This document shows, piece by piece, positions 7,775-16,767 of a stretch of 64,000 nt of DNA. This DNA is from Mycobacteriales bacterium. GTDB lineage: Bacteria > Actinomycetota > Actinomycetes > Mycobacteriales > SCTD01. Every line of letters starts with the position of its first letter. Position 1 is the first letter of the stretch. A model generated the notes under the pieces. It made no database searches. It was not told the origin of the DNA and saw only the letters and a program-made list of their open reading frames with translations. The position numbers and the translations under genes were made by a program. Where the stretch lies: NCBI GenBank assembly GCA_030697205.1, contig JAUYQP010000014.1, positions 1 to 64,000 of the forward strand, read 5' to 3'.

Positions 7775-9900
7775 GCCAGCACGTGCGGCGGGGCCGGCTC
7801 GTGCGCGAGGTAGCGGCGGGTGAAGGTGCCGGTCCCGTGGGTCAGCGAGCGCAGCTCGACGGCGTAGCGGGCCAGCTCGAGCTCGGGCACCTCGGCGTGC
7901 ACGACCGAGAGGTCGAGGTCGTGGTCGGCCAGCGGCTCGTTGCCGGTCACCCGGGCGCGCCGCCCCGACAGGTCGCTCATCACGGTCCCGACGAAGGCGG
8001 TCGGCACGGTCACCGCCACCTCGTGGACCGGCTCGAGCACCGTCGTCCCCGACGCGGCCGCTTCCCGGACGGCGAGGGCACCGGCGGACTGGAAGGCGGC
8101 GTCGGAGGAGTCTACCGAGTGGGCCTTGCCGTCGACGAGGGTGACCGACAGGTCGACGAGCGGGCGGTGGACGTCGTCGCCGTGGACGCCGCGCTCCATC
8201 TGCGCGCGCACGCCCTTCTCCACGGAGCCGTGGAACTGCGACGGGACCGACCCGCCGACGACCCGCGTGGACCAGACCAGGCCCGAGCCCGACGGCAGCG
8301 GCGCGACCTCGAGCACGACCACGGCGTACTGCCCGTGCCCCCCGCTCTGCTTCACGTGGCGGCCGGTCACGGTCACGGGCGCCGCGAGGGTCTCGCGCAG
8401 GCTGACCTGGTACGCCGGGGTCGTCACCGCCACGCCGTGGCGTGCGGTGAGCCGGTCGAGCAAGACCTCGGCGTGGGCCTCACCGACGCACCACAGGACG
8501 AGCTGCCCGGTCTCCGCCTGGCGCTCGAGTCGCACCGTCGGGTCCTCGGCGACGAGGCGCTGCAGGGCGGTCCCGAGTTTGTCCTCGTCGGCGCGAGACG
8601 CGGCCTGGACCGCGACGGGCAGCTGCGGCTCGGGCAGGTCCCAGGCCTGCACGAGCAGCGGGTCGTCCTTGGACGACAGCGTGTCACCCGTCTCCGCGGA
8701 GGTCAGCCGCGCGACCGTGCACAGGTCGCCCGCGCCGCAGGACGCCACCGGGCGCAGCGCCGACCCGAGTGGGGTCGAGAGCGCGCCCACCCGCTCGTCG
8801 ACGTCGTGGTCGGGGTGGCCGCGGTCGGCGAGGCCGTGACCGCTGACGTGCACGGCGACATCGGGCGTCAACGTGCCGGAGAAGACCCGCACCAGCGACA
8901 CCCGGCCGAGGTAGGGGTCGGTGGTGGTGCGCACGACCTCCGCGACCAGGGGCCCGTCGGGGTCGCAGCTGATCGGCGCGGCTGGGGAGCCGTCGGGTCG
9001 GGTGACCGTCGGGCAGGGGTGCTCGAGCGGGGTCGGGAACGCCGAGGTGAGGATCTCGAGCAGCTCGTCGGTGCCGAGCCCGGTCAGTGGTGCGGCGGCG
9101 AGCACGGGGTAGAAGTGCCCGCGGGCCACGGCTGTCTCGAGGTCCGCGACGAGCGTCTTGCTGTCGAGCTCCTCGCCCGCGAGGTAGCGGTCCATGAGGG
9201 TCTCGTCCTCGGACTCCGCGATGATCGCCTCGATGAGGTCGCCGCGGTGGCCCTCGACGAGCGTGAGGTGCTCCGGGTCCGGGTCGCGCTCGACCCGCTC
9301 GCCCGACGACCAGTCCCAGACCCGCTGCGACAGCAGCCCGATCAGGCCGGCGACCGAGCCGTCGTCGGAGTGCATCGGCAGGTAGAGCGGCAGCACCCCG
9401 TCGCCGAAGACGCGCTGGCACAGCGCGACGGTGTCGTCGAAGTCCGCGCGCGGCTTGTCGAGCTGGGTGACGACGACTGCCCGGGGCATCCCCACCGCGG
9501 CGCACTCGTCCCACAGCTGCTGGCTGAGCGCGTCGACGCCCTGCACCGCCGACACGACGAACAACGCGGCGTCGGCCGCGCGCAGCCCTGCGCGCAGCTC
9601 CCCGACGAAGTCGGCGTAGCCGGGGGCGTCGAGCAGGTTGACCTTCACCCCGGCGTGCTCCAGGGGCGCGAGCGCCAGGGACACCGAGCGCTGCTGGCGG
9701 TGCTCGACCTCCTCGCTGTCGCAGACCGTCGTGCCGTCCTCGACCCGACCGGGCCGCGCGATCGTGCCCGTGCGGGCCAGCAGCGCCTCGACCAGCGTCG
9801 TCTTGCCGGCCCCCGCGTGTCCGACGAGGACGACGTTGCGGACGAGCTCCGCAGGGCGCGGCGCCGGTGCGGGCCCCGCCTTGCCCGTGTCCCTTGCCAT
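7771..9900 (-). CDS. elongation factor G-like protein (EF-G2 type)
   Basis: 709 residues in five EF-G-like domains. The P-loop is GHAGAGKTT (27-35). The other GTPase motifs diverge from true EF-G: DAPGYAD in place of DTPGH, and TQLDK in place of NKxD. Actinobacteria commonly carry this paralogue (M. tuberculosis FusA2, Rv0120c); its role is not established and it is not the main translocase. ATG at 9900 is used because GGAGG lies 5 nt upstream; the frame is open much further but without a good start. It is read divergently from pgsA across a 100-base gap. Confidence 0.9.
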   Translation of the reverse strand: MARDTGKAGPAPAPRPAELVRNVVLVGHAGAGKTTLVEALLARTGTIARPGRVEDGTTVCDSEEVEHRQQRSVSLALAPLEHAGVKVNLLDAPGYADFVGELRAGLRAADAALFVVSAVQGVDALSQQLWDECAAVGMPRAVVVTQLDKPRADFDDTVALCQRVFGDGVLPLYLPMHSDDGSVAGLIGLLSQRVWDWSSGERVERDPDPEHLTLVEGHRGDLIEAIIAESEDETLMDRYLAGEELDSKTLVADLETAVARGHFYPVLAAAPLTGLGTDELLEILTSAFPTPLEHPCPTVTRPDGSPAAPISCDPDGPLVAEVVRTTTDPYLGRVSLVRVFSGTLTPDVAVHVSGHGLADRGHPDHDVDERVGALSTPLGSALRPVASCGAGDLCTVARLTSAETGDTLSSKDDPLLVQAWDLPEPQLPVAVQAASRADEDKLGTALQRLVAEDPTVRLERQAETGQLVLWCVGEAHAEVLLDRLTARHGVAVTTPAYQVSLRETLAAPVTVTGRHVKQSGGHGQYAVVVLEVAPLPSGSGLVWSTRVVGGSVPSQFHGSVEKGVRAQMERGVHGDDVHRPLVDLSVTLVDGKAHSVDSSDAAFQSAGALAVREAAASGTTVLEPVHEVAVTVPTAFVGTVMSDLSGRRARVTGNEPLADHDLDLSVVHAEVPELELARYAVELRSLTHGTGTFTRRYLAHEPAPPHVLA

Positions 9901-10000
9901 GTCGGCCTCCGGCTCGTGGGGGTGGCGGGCGGATGCCCGTGCCCGCACTCTGCCGCGCCGGAGCGCCTCGCGACAAGCCGCCACGGCTAGCCTTGCCCAC

Positions 10001-10612
10001 ATGCTCAATCTGCACGTTCGGCCGGCGCTCGCCAAGGTCGTCGACCCGGTCGCCCGCGTCCTGCTCCGGGCAGGCGTCGGTCCCGACGCGATCACCGTCG
10101 CGGGCACCCTCGGGGCGGTCACCGGCGCGCTGGTGTTCTTCCCCCGCGGCATGTTCTTCACCGGCACCGCGATCGTGTTCTTCTCCGTCCTCACCGACCT
10201 GCTCGACGGCACCATGGCGCGGATGCGCGGCACCTCCAGCCGCTGGGGTGCCTTCCTCGACTCGACCTGCGACCGCATCGCCGACGCGGCCATCTTCAGC
10301 GGTCTCGTGCTCTGGTACGCCGGGGACGGCGACTCCCTGCTGCTCTGCGCGGTGGCCGCCTTCTGCCTCGCCGGTGGGTCGATCGTCAGCTATGCGAAGG
10401 CGCGCGCCGAGGGCCTCGGCCTGCGCTGCGACGTCGGGCTCGCCGAGCGCGCCGAGCGGCTCATCCTCGTCCTGCTCGGGACCTTCCTCGTGGGCCTCAC
10501 CGCTCCGGAGTGGGTCCTCGCGGTCGCGCTGTGGCTGCTCGCGGCGGCCACGGCCGTCACCGTCGGCCAGCGGCTGGCCGAGGTCCGCCGCCAGGCGAGC
10601 CTCCCGGCGTGA
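10001..10612 (+). CDS. pgsA: phosphatidylinositol phosphate synthase
   Basis: 203-residue membrane CDP-alcohol phosphotransferase. It makes phosphatidylinositol phosphate from CDP-diacylglycerol and inositol phosphate, the first lipid step toward PIMs. The family motif is complete: D66-x2-D69-G70-x2-A73-R74-x8-G83-x3-D87-x3-D91. About six hydrophobic helices are visible. ATG at 10001 has no clear ribosome site and sits just after TAGCCT, so a leaderless mRNA is possible. It is followed by the acyltransferase and pimA with 4-nt overlaps, which supports PI rather than PG specificity. Confidence 0.93.
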   Translation: MLNLHVRPALAKVVDPVARVLLRAGVGPDAITVAGTLGAVTGALVFFPRGMFFTGTAIVFFSVLTDLLDGTMARMRGTSSRWGAFLDSTCDRIADAAIFSGLVLWYAGDGDSLLLCAVAAFCLAGGSIVSYAKARAEGLGLRCDVGLAERAERLILVLLGTFLVGLTAPEWVLAVALWLLAAATAVTVGQRLAEVRRQASLPA

Positions 10613-11508
10613 CCCGGCTCGCTGGAGTCGTCGCGGGCGTCCTGACCGGGCGCGCGACGGATGCGGCGTACGCCGGTGGCTGGGCCCTCGTGAAGGCACT
10701 GCCCGAGGGGGTCGCGGCCCGGCTCTTCGACCGGGGGGCCGACCTGTCGGTGCGGCGCGGAGGCAAGGGCGTCGACCGGCTGCGCGCCAACCTCGCCCGC
10801 GTCGCGCCGGGCCAGGACGTCGTCGGCGCCGCGATGCGCTCCTACGCCCGCTACTGGCGCGAGGTCTTCCGGCTCCCGACGATGCCCGTCACCTACGTCG
10901 TCGCCCGCACCGAGCCCGTCCACGAGCACCACCTGCGCGACGGCCTCACGGCCGGCAGGGGCGTCGTGCTCGCGCTGCCGCACAGCGGCAACTGGGACAC
11001 CGCCGCGGTCTGGCTGATCGGCACCGGCACCCGCTTCACCACCGTCGCGGAGCGCCTGCGTCCGGAGTCGCTGTTCGACCGCTTCGTGGCCTTCCGCGAG
11101 TCGCTGGGCATGGAGGTGCTGCCGCTGACCGGCGGCGAGCGCAGCCCCTTCGACGTCATGGTCGAGCGGTTGCGCGACGGTGGCTGCCTCGCCCTGCTCG
11201 CTGACCGCGACCTGTCGGCCCGCGGGGTCGAGGTCGACTTCTTCGGCGCCCGCACCCGGATGCCCGCGGGCCCCGCCTCGCTCGCGCTGGAGACCGGTGC
11301 GGCGCTGGTCCCGGTCCACCTGTCCTTCACCCCCGACGGGTGGTGCATCGAGTTCTTCCCGCCTGTCGCCCACACCGACGTCGCGACGATGACCCAGGCG
11401 ATGGCCGACGCCTTCGCCGACGGCATCGCGCGGCACCCCGCCGACTGGCACATGCTGCAGCGGCTGTGGCTCGAGGACCTGGAGCCCAGACCCGAGGCAG
11501 GCCCGTGA
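10609..11508 (+). CDS. phosphatidylinositol mannoside acyltransferase (PatA-like)
   Basis: 299-residue lipid A acyltransferase-family (LpxL/HtrB fold) protein. The catalytic HX4D motif is HSGNWD. In the pgsA-patA-pimA operon of mycobacteria the equivalent protein (Rv2611c) acylates the mannose of PIM on the inner face of the membrane. GTG start overlaps the pgsA stop by 4 nt, and its stop overlaps pimA by 4 nt, so all three are one coupled unit. Function is assigned from family plus operon position. Confidence 0.92.
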   Translation: MTRLAGVVAGVLTGRATDAAYAGGWALVKALPEGVAARLFDRGADLSVRRGGKGVDRLRANLARVAPGQDVVGAAMRSYARYWREVFRLPTMPVTYVVARTEPVHEHHLRDGLTAGRGVVLALPHSGNWDTAAVWLIGTGTRFTTVAERLRPESLFDRFVAFRESLGMEVLPLTGGERSPFDVMVERLRDGGCLALLADRDLSARGVEVDFFGARTRMPAGPASLALETGAALVPVHLSFTPDGWCIEFFPPVAHTDVATMTQAMADAFADGIARHPADWHMLQRLWLEDLEPRPEAGP

Positions 11509-12743
11509 GGGTCGGGATCGTCTGCCCCTACACCTGGGACGTCCCCGGCGGCGTGCAGGCCCACGTGCGCGACCTCGCCGAGTCGCTGATCTCCCAGGGC
11601 CACGAGGTGTCGGTCCTCACCCCCGTCGACGAGCCCGACGAGGCAGACCTCCCGTCCTACGTCGTCCCCGCCGGCCGGGCCGTCCCCGTGCCCTACAACG
11701 GCTCGGTCGCGCGGCTCGCCTTCGGCCCCCTGTCGCTCGCCCGCACCCGTCGCTGGCTGCGCGAGGGCCGCTTCGACGTCCTGCACGTCCACGAGCCGAC
11801 CGTGCCGTCGCTGTCGATGCTCGCGACCTTCGCCGCCCGCGGCCCCATGGTCGCGACCTTCCACACCGCCACGACCCGCAGCCGCGCCCTGCAGGTCTTC
11901 GGCACCGCTCTGCAGCCGGGTCTGGAGAAGATCACCGGCCGGATCGCGGTGTCGCCGGCTGCCCGCCGGGTCGTCGTCGAGCACCTCGGCGGTGATGCGG
12001 TGCTCGTCCCCAACGGCGTCGAGGTCAGCCGCTTCGAGGGCGCGCAGCCGTTCCCCGACCGCGGCGACGCCCCGACGGTGTGCTTCCTCGGCCGCATCGA
12101 CGAGCCCCGCAAGGGCCTCGCCGTCCTGCTCGAGGCACTGCCCGAGCTGGTCCGCCGCGTCCCCGACGTCCGGCTGCTCGTCGCCGGCCCCGGTGACGTC
12201 GAGGAGGTCCGATCCTCGGTGCCGCTGGCCCTGCGCGAACGGGTCGAGCTGCTCGGCCTGGTCAGTGACGCCGACAAGCCGCGGGTCTACGCGAGCGGCG
12301 ACGTCTACTGCGCGCCCAACACCCACGGCGAGTCCTTCGGCATCGTGCTCATCGAGGCGATGGCCGCCGGCACCCCCGTCGTCGCGTCCGACCTCGAGGC
12401 CTTCCGCCGGGTGCTCGAGGACGGGGGAGCGGGCGTGCTCTTCCCGGTCGGTGACGCCGCCGCCCTCGCGGAGGCGCTCGCGGACCTGCTGGCCGACCCG
12501 CGGCGCCGCGCGGCGCTGTCGGCGACCGGCCACGAGGTCGTGCGCCGCTACGACTGGGCGACCGTCACCCGCATGGTCCTGGCCGTCTACGAAGCGGTGC
12601 GCGAGGCCGCACCGGTCGACCTCGACGACGTCCTCACCGAGGAGCTGCACGGGCTCGCCGACTCCGTCGACGGCAGCGACGACGACCCCGGCCGGCTGCT
12701 GCCGGCGCTGCGGTCCTGGATCGCCCGGCTGGACCCGCGGTGA
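11505..12743 (+). CDS. pimA: phosphatidylinositol alpha-mannosyltransferase
   Basis: 412-residue GT4 glycosyltransferase that transfers the first mannose from GDP-mannose to phosphatidylinositol at the cytoplasmic membrane face. The N-terminal domain begins RVGIVCPYTWDVPGGVQAHV with the GG(V) nucleotide-sugar loop; the C-terminal domain has FLGRIDEPRKG and the EX7E-like motif in HGESFGIVLIEAMAAGTP. Longer than PimA of mycobacteria by a C-terminal acidic tail (about 375-412). GTG start overlaps patA. Confidence 0.93.
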   Translation: MRVGIVCPYTWDVPGGVQAHVRDLAESLISQGHEVSVLTPVDEPDEADLPSYVVPAGRAVPVPYNGSVARLAFGPLSLARTRRWLREGRFDVLHVHEPTVPSLSMLATFAARGPMVATFHTATTRSRALQVFGTALQPGLEKITGRIAVSPAARRVVVEHLGGDAVLVPNGVEVSRFEGAQPFPDRGDAPTVCFLGRIDEPRKGLAVLLEALPELVRRVPDVRLLVAGPGDVEEVRSSVPLALRERVELLGLVSDADKPRVYASGDVYCAPNTHGESFGIVLIEAMAAGTPVVASDLEAFRRVLEDGGAGVLFPVGDAAALAEALADLLADPRRRAALSATGHEVVRRYDWATVTRMVLAVYEAVREAAPVDLDDVLTEELHGLADSVDGSDDDPGRLLPALRSWIARLDPR

Positions 12744-13234
12744 CCGGCGTCGGCAGCGTGACCACTGCGGTCGTCGTCCTCGTCCTGCTCGCCTCCTACA
12801 TCACCTGGACCGCCGGCCGCCTCGACCGCCAGCACGCCCGCGTCGACGCGGCCTGGGCAGCGCTCGATGCCCAGCTCGTGCGACGGGCCGCCGCCGCCCG
12901 GGCTCTCGTCCCGCTGCTGCCGCCCGGCCCGGCGACCGACCGGATGGCGGCGCTCGCCCACGACGCCGTCGAGGCCGGTGACGAGGGCAGGGAGACCGTC
13001 GAGAACGACCTGACCCGCGCACTGCGGGCCGTCGTCGCGCACGCCCCCGCCGGCGCGGCCCTCGACGAGCTCGCCGCCGCCGGGGTCCGGGTGGGGCTGG
13101 CCCGGTCGTTCCACAACAGCGCCGTCAAGGACACCCGCTCGCTGCGCTTCAAGCGGATGGTCCGGGCACTGCGGCTCGCCGGGCGGCGTCGGATACCGGT
13201 CTTCTTCGAGATCGACGACACCGCCCTCACCTGA
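12740..13234 (+). CDS. LemA-like conserved membrane protein
   Basis: 164 residues: one N-terminal membrane helix (about 7-25) followed by helical segments. The stretch beginning RLDRQHARVDAAWAALDAQL resembles the start of LemA-family proteins, and ARSFHNSAVKDTRSLR matches a conserved motif of the protein usually encoded after pimA in actinobacteria. The C-terminus FFEIDD is also typical. GTG start overlaps pimA by 4 nt. No biochemical role is established; it probably belongs to the membrane-lipid operon. Confidence 0.8.
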   Translation: MTGVGSVTTAVVVLVLLASYITWTAGRLDRQHARVDAAWAALDAQLVRRAAAARALVPLLPPGPATDRMAALAHDAVEAGDEGRETVENDLTRALRAVVAHAPAGAALDELAAAGVRVGLARSFHNSAVKDTRSLRFKRMVRALRLAGRRRIPVFFEIDDTALT

Positions 13235-13250
13235 CGGCCCCGCGGTCGGC

Positions 13251-13285
13251 GGCCCTGTCCCGGCACCGGCCCTGTCCCCGGCACC
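13251..13285. repeat. 17-18 nt direct repeat, two tandem copies
   Basis: GGCCCTGTCCCGGCACC at 13251-13267 is followed at once by the same sequence with one extra C at 13268-13285. It lies in the 125-base gap before the DUF3048 gene. Function unknown; probably simple duplication. Confidence 0.7.
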
Positions 13286-13359
13286 ACAGCACGCTTGCCG
13301 CGTGGCCAGCACGGGCGCGTCTGCCGGACGTCCGCGGCCCTGGGACGTAGCGTCGCCCC

Positions 13360-14415
13360 GTGACCACCCGGACGCGCGGCGCCTTCCCCCGGGTCGTCGG
13401 CGGCCTGCTGCTCGGCGCCGCCCTGGTCGCCGGCTGCGGCACCGAGCCCGCCGCGCAGCAGCCGCCGGCCGCGGTGCCGGTCAAGGCCACCGCCGCGCCC
13501 GCCACGACCCCACCCGTGACAGCGCGCCCTACGCCCACCGGGCCGGCGAGCCCGCTGACCGGCACCCGCCCCGCTCCCACTGCCGGGCTGGTCGCGCTCA
13601 AGGTCGACAACTCCCCGCTGGCCCGGCCCTACCACGTCGGGCTCGACCGGGCGGCCGTCGTCTACGAGGAGCTCATGGAGGGCGGGTCGACCCGCTTTCT
13701 CGCGCTCTTCGACGGCAGCGACCGGCGCGAGGTCGGCCCGATCCGCAGCGTCCGGGAGAACGACATCGAGCTGCTGCGGCCCTACGGCAAGGTCGCCGTC
13801 GGGTTCAGCGGCGGCAACACCGGCGTGAAGCGCAAGTTCGCGGCGGCGGTGCGGGCCGGGCGGGTCCTCGACGCCTCCTACGACGCACTGCCCTCGTCGT
13901 ACCGCCTGGGGGCCCTGCGCAAGGACGCCCGCAACTTCTTCACGGTCCCGGCGACGCTCGTGCGCCAGCGCCCGCAGGCGGTCGTGCCGCGGGACGTGGG
14001 GTTCCGCTTCGGTCCGGCGCTGCCGGGCGCGCCGACCCGCACCGCGCGGGTGGGCTTCTCCCACATCGCCCGCGTCGACGTCCGCTACGACCCGCCGAGC
14101 GGGAAGTGGGCGGTGTTCCAGGACGGCCAGCGGATGCGCGGGGTCGCCGCGGCCAACATCGTCGTGCAGCGGGTGCGGGTCCGCGGTAGCCAGTACTCCG
14201 ACGTCAACGGCCAGGTCAGCCCCTTCTCGGTGACCACCGGGAGCGGCGAGGTCACGGTCCTGCGCGACGGCCGGCGCACTACCGGGACGTGGAAGCGGCT
14301 CGGCGCGGCGACCGGCACCCGCTACTACGACGCGAAGGGGCGTGACATCGCTCTCAAGCCCGGCCCCACGTGGGTCCTGCTGCTGCCTTCGGGGCGACCG
14401 TTGACCTTCGGCTGA
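13360..14415 (+). CDS. DUF3048-family lipoprotein (YerB-like)
   Basis: 351 residues. A lipoprotein signal peptide with lipobox LVAGC (Cys at about 27) is followed by a Pro/Ala/Thr-rich linker (about 30-70) and a DUF3048 domain with the family stretches VDNSPLARP and DRAAVVYEELMEGGSTRF. Exported and lipid-anchored by prediction; the biochemical role is unknown. GTG start at 13360 shortly after the sequence ACGTAGCGT. It stands alone between the PIM genes and pdxS. Confidence 0.88.
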   Translation: MTTRTRGAFPRVVGGLLLGAALVAGCGTEPAAQQPPAAVPVKATAAPATTPPVTARPTPTGPASPLTGTRPAPTAGLVALKVDNSPLARPYHVGLDRAAVVYEELMEGGSTRFLALFDGSDRREVGPIRSVRENDIELLRPYGKVAVGFSGGNTGVKRKFAAAVRAGRVLDASYDALPSSYRLGALRKDARNFFTVPATLVRQRPQAVVPRDVGFRFGPALPGAPTRTARVGFSHIARVDVRYDPPSGKWAVFQDGQRMRGVAAANIVVQRVRVRGSQYSDVNGQVSPFSVTTGSGEVTVLRDGRRTTGTWKRLGAATGTRYYDAKGRDIALKPGPTWVLLLPSGRPLTFG

Positions 14416-14456
14416 CCTAGGATGAGGGCGCTCCCGCTCCCTCTGGAAGGCCCGCC

Positions 14457-15347
14457 ATGACAAGCCCTGTGACCGGTTCCCCGCTCGTCAAGCGCGGCAT
14501 GGCGGAGATGCTCAAGGGCGGCGTGATCATGGACGTCGTCAACGCCGAGCAGGCCCGGATCGCCGAGGACGCCGGGGCCGTCGCGGTCATGGCGCTCGAG
14601 CGCGTGCCCGCCGACATCCGCCGTGACGGTGGCGTCGCGCGGATGAGCGACCCCGACATGATCGACGGCATCAAGGCCGAGGTCTCCATCCCGGTCATGG
14701 CCAAGGCCCGCATCGGCCACTTCGTCGAGGCCCAGGTCCTGCAGGCGATCGGCGTCGACTACATCGACGAGTCCGAGGTCCTCACCCCCGCCGACTACGC
14801 CCACCACATCGACAAGCAGTCCTTCACGGTGCCGTTCGTCTGCGGCGCGACCAACCTCGGCGAGGCGCTGCGCCGCATCTCCGAGGGCGCGGCGATGATC
14901 CGCTCCAAGGGCGAGGCCGGCACCGGTGACGTGTCGCAGGCGACCACCCACATCCGCACCATCCTCGGCGAGATCAAGCGCCTCACCGTCATGGACTCCG
15001 CGGAGATCTTCGAGGCCGCGAAGGAGATGCGGGCCCCCGTCGAGCTGGTCCGCGAGACCGCCGAGCTCGGCCGGCTGCCCGTCGTGCTCTTCACCGCCGG
15101 CGGCGTCGCGACTCCGGCCGACGCGGCGATGATGATGCAGCTCGGCGCCGACGGCGTCTTCATCGGCAGCGGCATCTTCAAGTCCGGTGACCCCGTGTCG
15201 CGCGCCCGCGCGTGCGTCGAGGCCACCGCGTTCTTCACCGACGCCGAGCGCATCGCCAAGGTGTCGCGCGGTCTCGGCGAGGCCATGGTCGGCATCTCCG
15301 TCGACTCCCTCGGCGCGGGGGACCTGCTCGCCAAGCGCGGTTGGTAG
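14457..15347 (+). CDS. pdxS: pyridoxal 5'-phosphate synthase subunit PdxS
   Basis: 296-residue TIM-barrel synthase subunit. It condenses ribose 5-phosphate, glyceraldehyde 3-phosphate and ammonia to PLP. Highly conserved blocks are seen: [34 protein letters not shown] and [11 protein letters not shown] (active-site Lys). ATG at 14457. A TAGGAT at 14418-14423 is a plausible -10 box. Its ammonia comes from the glutaminase PdxT, whose gene overlaps the 3' end. Confidence 0.97.
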   Translation: MTSPVTGSPLVKRGMAEMLKGGVIMDVVNAEQARIAEDAGAVAVMALERVPADIRRDGGVARMSDPDMIDGIKAEVSIPVMAKARIGHFVEAQVLQAIGVDYIDESEVLTPADYAHHIDKQSFTVPFVCGATNLGEALRRISEGAAMIRSKGEAGTGDVSQATTHIRTILGEIKRLTVMDSAEIFEAAKEMRAPVELVRETAELGRLPVVLFTAGGVATPADAAMMMQLGADGVFIGSGIFKSGDPVSRARACVEATAFFTDAERIAKVSRGLGEAMVGISVDSLGAGDLLAKRGW

Positions 15348-15997
15348 CCCCGCTCGTCGGCGTGCTCGCCCTGCAGGGCGACGTCCGGGAGCACGTGGCC
15401 GCGCTCGAGGCAGCAGGGGCGCGTACGACGCCCTTGCGGGCGCCCGGTGAGCTCGCCGGTCTCGACGGGGTCGTGATCCCGGGCGGGGAGTCCACCGCGA
15501 TCGGCCGCCTGCTCGGGCTGTTCGACCTGCTCGAGCCGCTCCGGGACGCCGTCGCACAGGGCCTTCCGACGTACGGCTCCTGCGCCGGGATGGTGCTGCT
15601 CGCCGACGAGGTGCTCGACGGCCTGCCCGGTCAGCCGCTGCTCGGCGGGCTCGACGTGTCGGTGCGGCGCAACGCCTTCGGGTCGCAGGTCGACAGCTTC
15701 GAGGCCGACGTCTGCTTCGCCGGGTCGCCGCTGCACGCCGTCTTCATCCGCGCGCCCTGGGTCGAGCGCGTCGGCCCGTCGGTCGAGGTGCTCGCCCGCG
15801 TTGCGTCCTACGACGCGAGCGCGCCGCTGCAAGGCCGACCGCAGGACGCCACGGACGGCGATGTTGGTCGGGCCGCCGGTAGGGTCGTGGCGGTGCGGCA
15901 GGGCGCGGTGCTCGCGACCGCCTTCCACCCCGAGCTCACGGGCGACACCCGCGTGCACGGACTGTTCGTCGAGATGATCCAGGAGGCGCGGGGATGA
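15341..15997 (+). CDS. pdxT: pyridoxal 5'-phosphate synthase glutaminase subunit PdxT
   Basis: 218-residue class I glutaminase feeding ammonia to PdxS. Oxyanion/nucleophile region [12 protein letters not shown] and YGSCAGM (Cys), with the His-Glu pair in FHPELTGD. The only start giving the normal N-terminus ([14 protein letters not shown]) is TTG at 15341, overlapping the pdxS stop by 7 nt; the next in-frame GTG (15362) would delete the first strand. About 25 residues near the C-terminal third ([16 protein letters not shown] region) are longer than in B. subtilis PdxT. Confidence 0.92.
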   Translation: MVAPLVGVLALQGDVREHVAALEAAGARTTPLRAPGELAGLDGVVIPGGESTAIGRLLGLFDLLEPLRDAVAQGLPTYGSCAGMVLLADEVLDGLPGQPLLGGLDVSVRRNAFGSQVDSFEADVCFAGSPLHAVFIRAPWVERVGPSVEVLARVASYDASAPLQGRPQDATDGDVGRAAGRVVAVRQGAVLATAFHPELTGDTRVHGLFVEMIQEARG

Positions 15998-16743
15998 GCG
16001 GCCACTCCAAGTGGGCGACGACCAAGCACAAGAAGGCCGTCGTCGACGCCAAGCGCGGCAAGCTGTTCGCCAAGCTGATCAAGACCATCGAGGTCGCGGC
16101 CCGCACGGGTGGCCCGGACCCGGCCGGCAACCCGACGCTCGCCGACGCGATCGCCGGTGCCAAGCGGCTCTCGGTCCCGTCCGACAACATCGAGCGGGCC
16201 ATCAAGCGCGGCAGCGGCGAGATGGGCGACGCCGCGGCCTACGAGGAGATCACCTACGAGGCCTACGGCCCGGGCGGCGCCGCGCTGCTGGTGGAGTGCC
16301 TCACCGACAACCGCAACCGCGCGGCCGCCGAGGTCCGGATCGCCATCACCCGCAACGGCGGCAACCCGGCCGACCCCGGCTCGGTGGCCTACCTGTTCGG
16401 CCGCAAGGGCGTCGTGCTCATCACCAAGACCGACGGGCTCACCGAGGACGACGTGCTGACGGCTGTTCTCGATGCCGGCGCCGAGGACGTCAACGACCAG
16501 GGCGAGGCCTTCGAGGTGCTCTGCGACCCCACCGACACCCGCGCCGTGCGCGACGCCGCCACGGAGGCCGGCCTCACGGTCGACTCCGCGGACATGGCCT
16601 GGCTGCCTTCGCTGTCGGTGCCGCTCGAGGACGAGGCCGCCCGCAAGGTCCTCAAGCTGGTCGACGCCCTCGAGGACCTCGACGACGTGCAGAACGTGTG
16701 GGGCAACTTCGACGTCTCCGACGAGGTCCTCGAGTCCGTCTGA
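15994..16743 (+). CDS. YebC/PmpR-family DNA-binding or translational regulator
   Basis: 249-residue TACO1/YebC protein, full length, beginning with the invariant [14 protein letters not shown]. Family members are described as transcription regulators and, more recently, as factors relieving ribosome stalling. Encoded between pdxT and ruvC as in many actinobacteria. ATG overlaps the pdxT stop by 4 nt. Confidence 0.95.
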   Translation: MSGHSKWATTKHKKAVVDAKRGKLFAKLIKTIEVAARTGGPDPAGNPTLADAIAGAKRLSVPSDNIERAIKRGSGEMGDAAAYEEITYEAYGPGGAALLVECLTDNRNRAAAEVRIAITRNGGNPADPGSVAYLFGRKGVVLITKTDGLTEDDVLTAVLDAGAEDVNDQGEAFEVLCDPTDTRAVRDAATEAGLTVDSADMAWLPSLSVPLEDEAARKVLKLVDALEDLDDVQNVWGNFDVSDEVLESV

Positions 16744-16744
16744 C

Positions 16745-16767
16745 CGCCCCGCCCGGCCGCGGGGGCG
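16745..16767. terminator. GC-rich hairpin between convergent genes
   Basis: CGCCCC (16745-16750) pairs with GGGGCG (16762-16767) around an 11-nt loop, in the 24-base gap between yebC and the convergent HD-GYP gene. No T tract; possible bidirectional stop signal. Confidence 0.45.
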
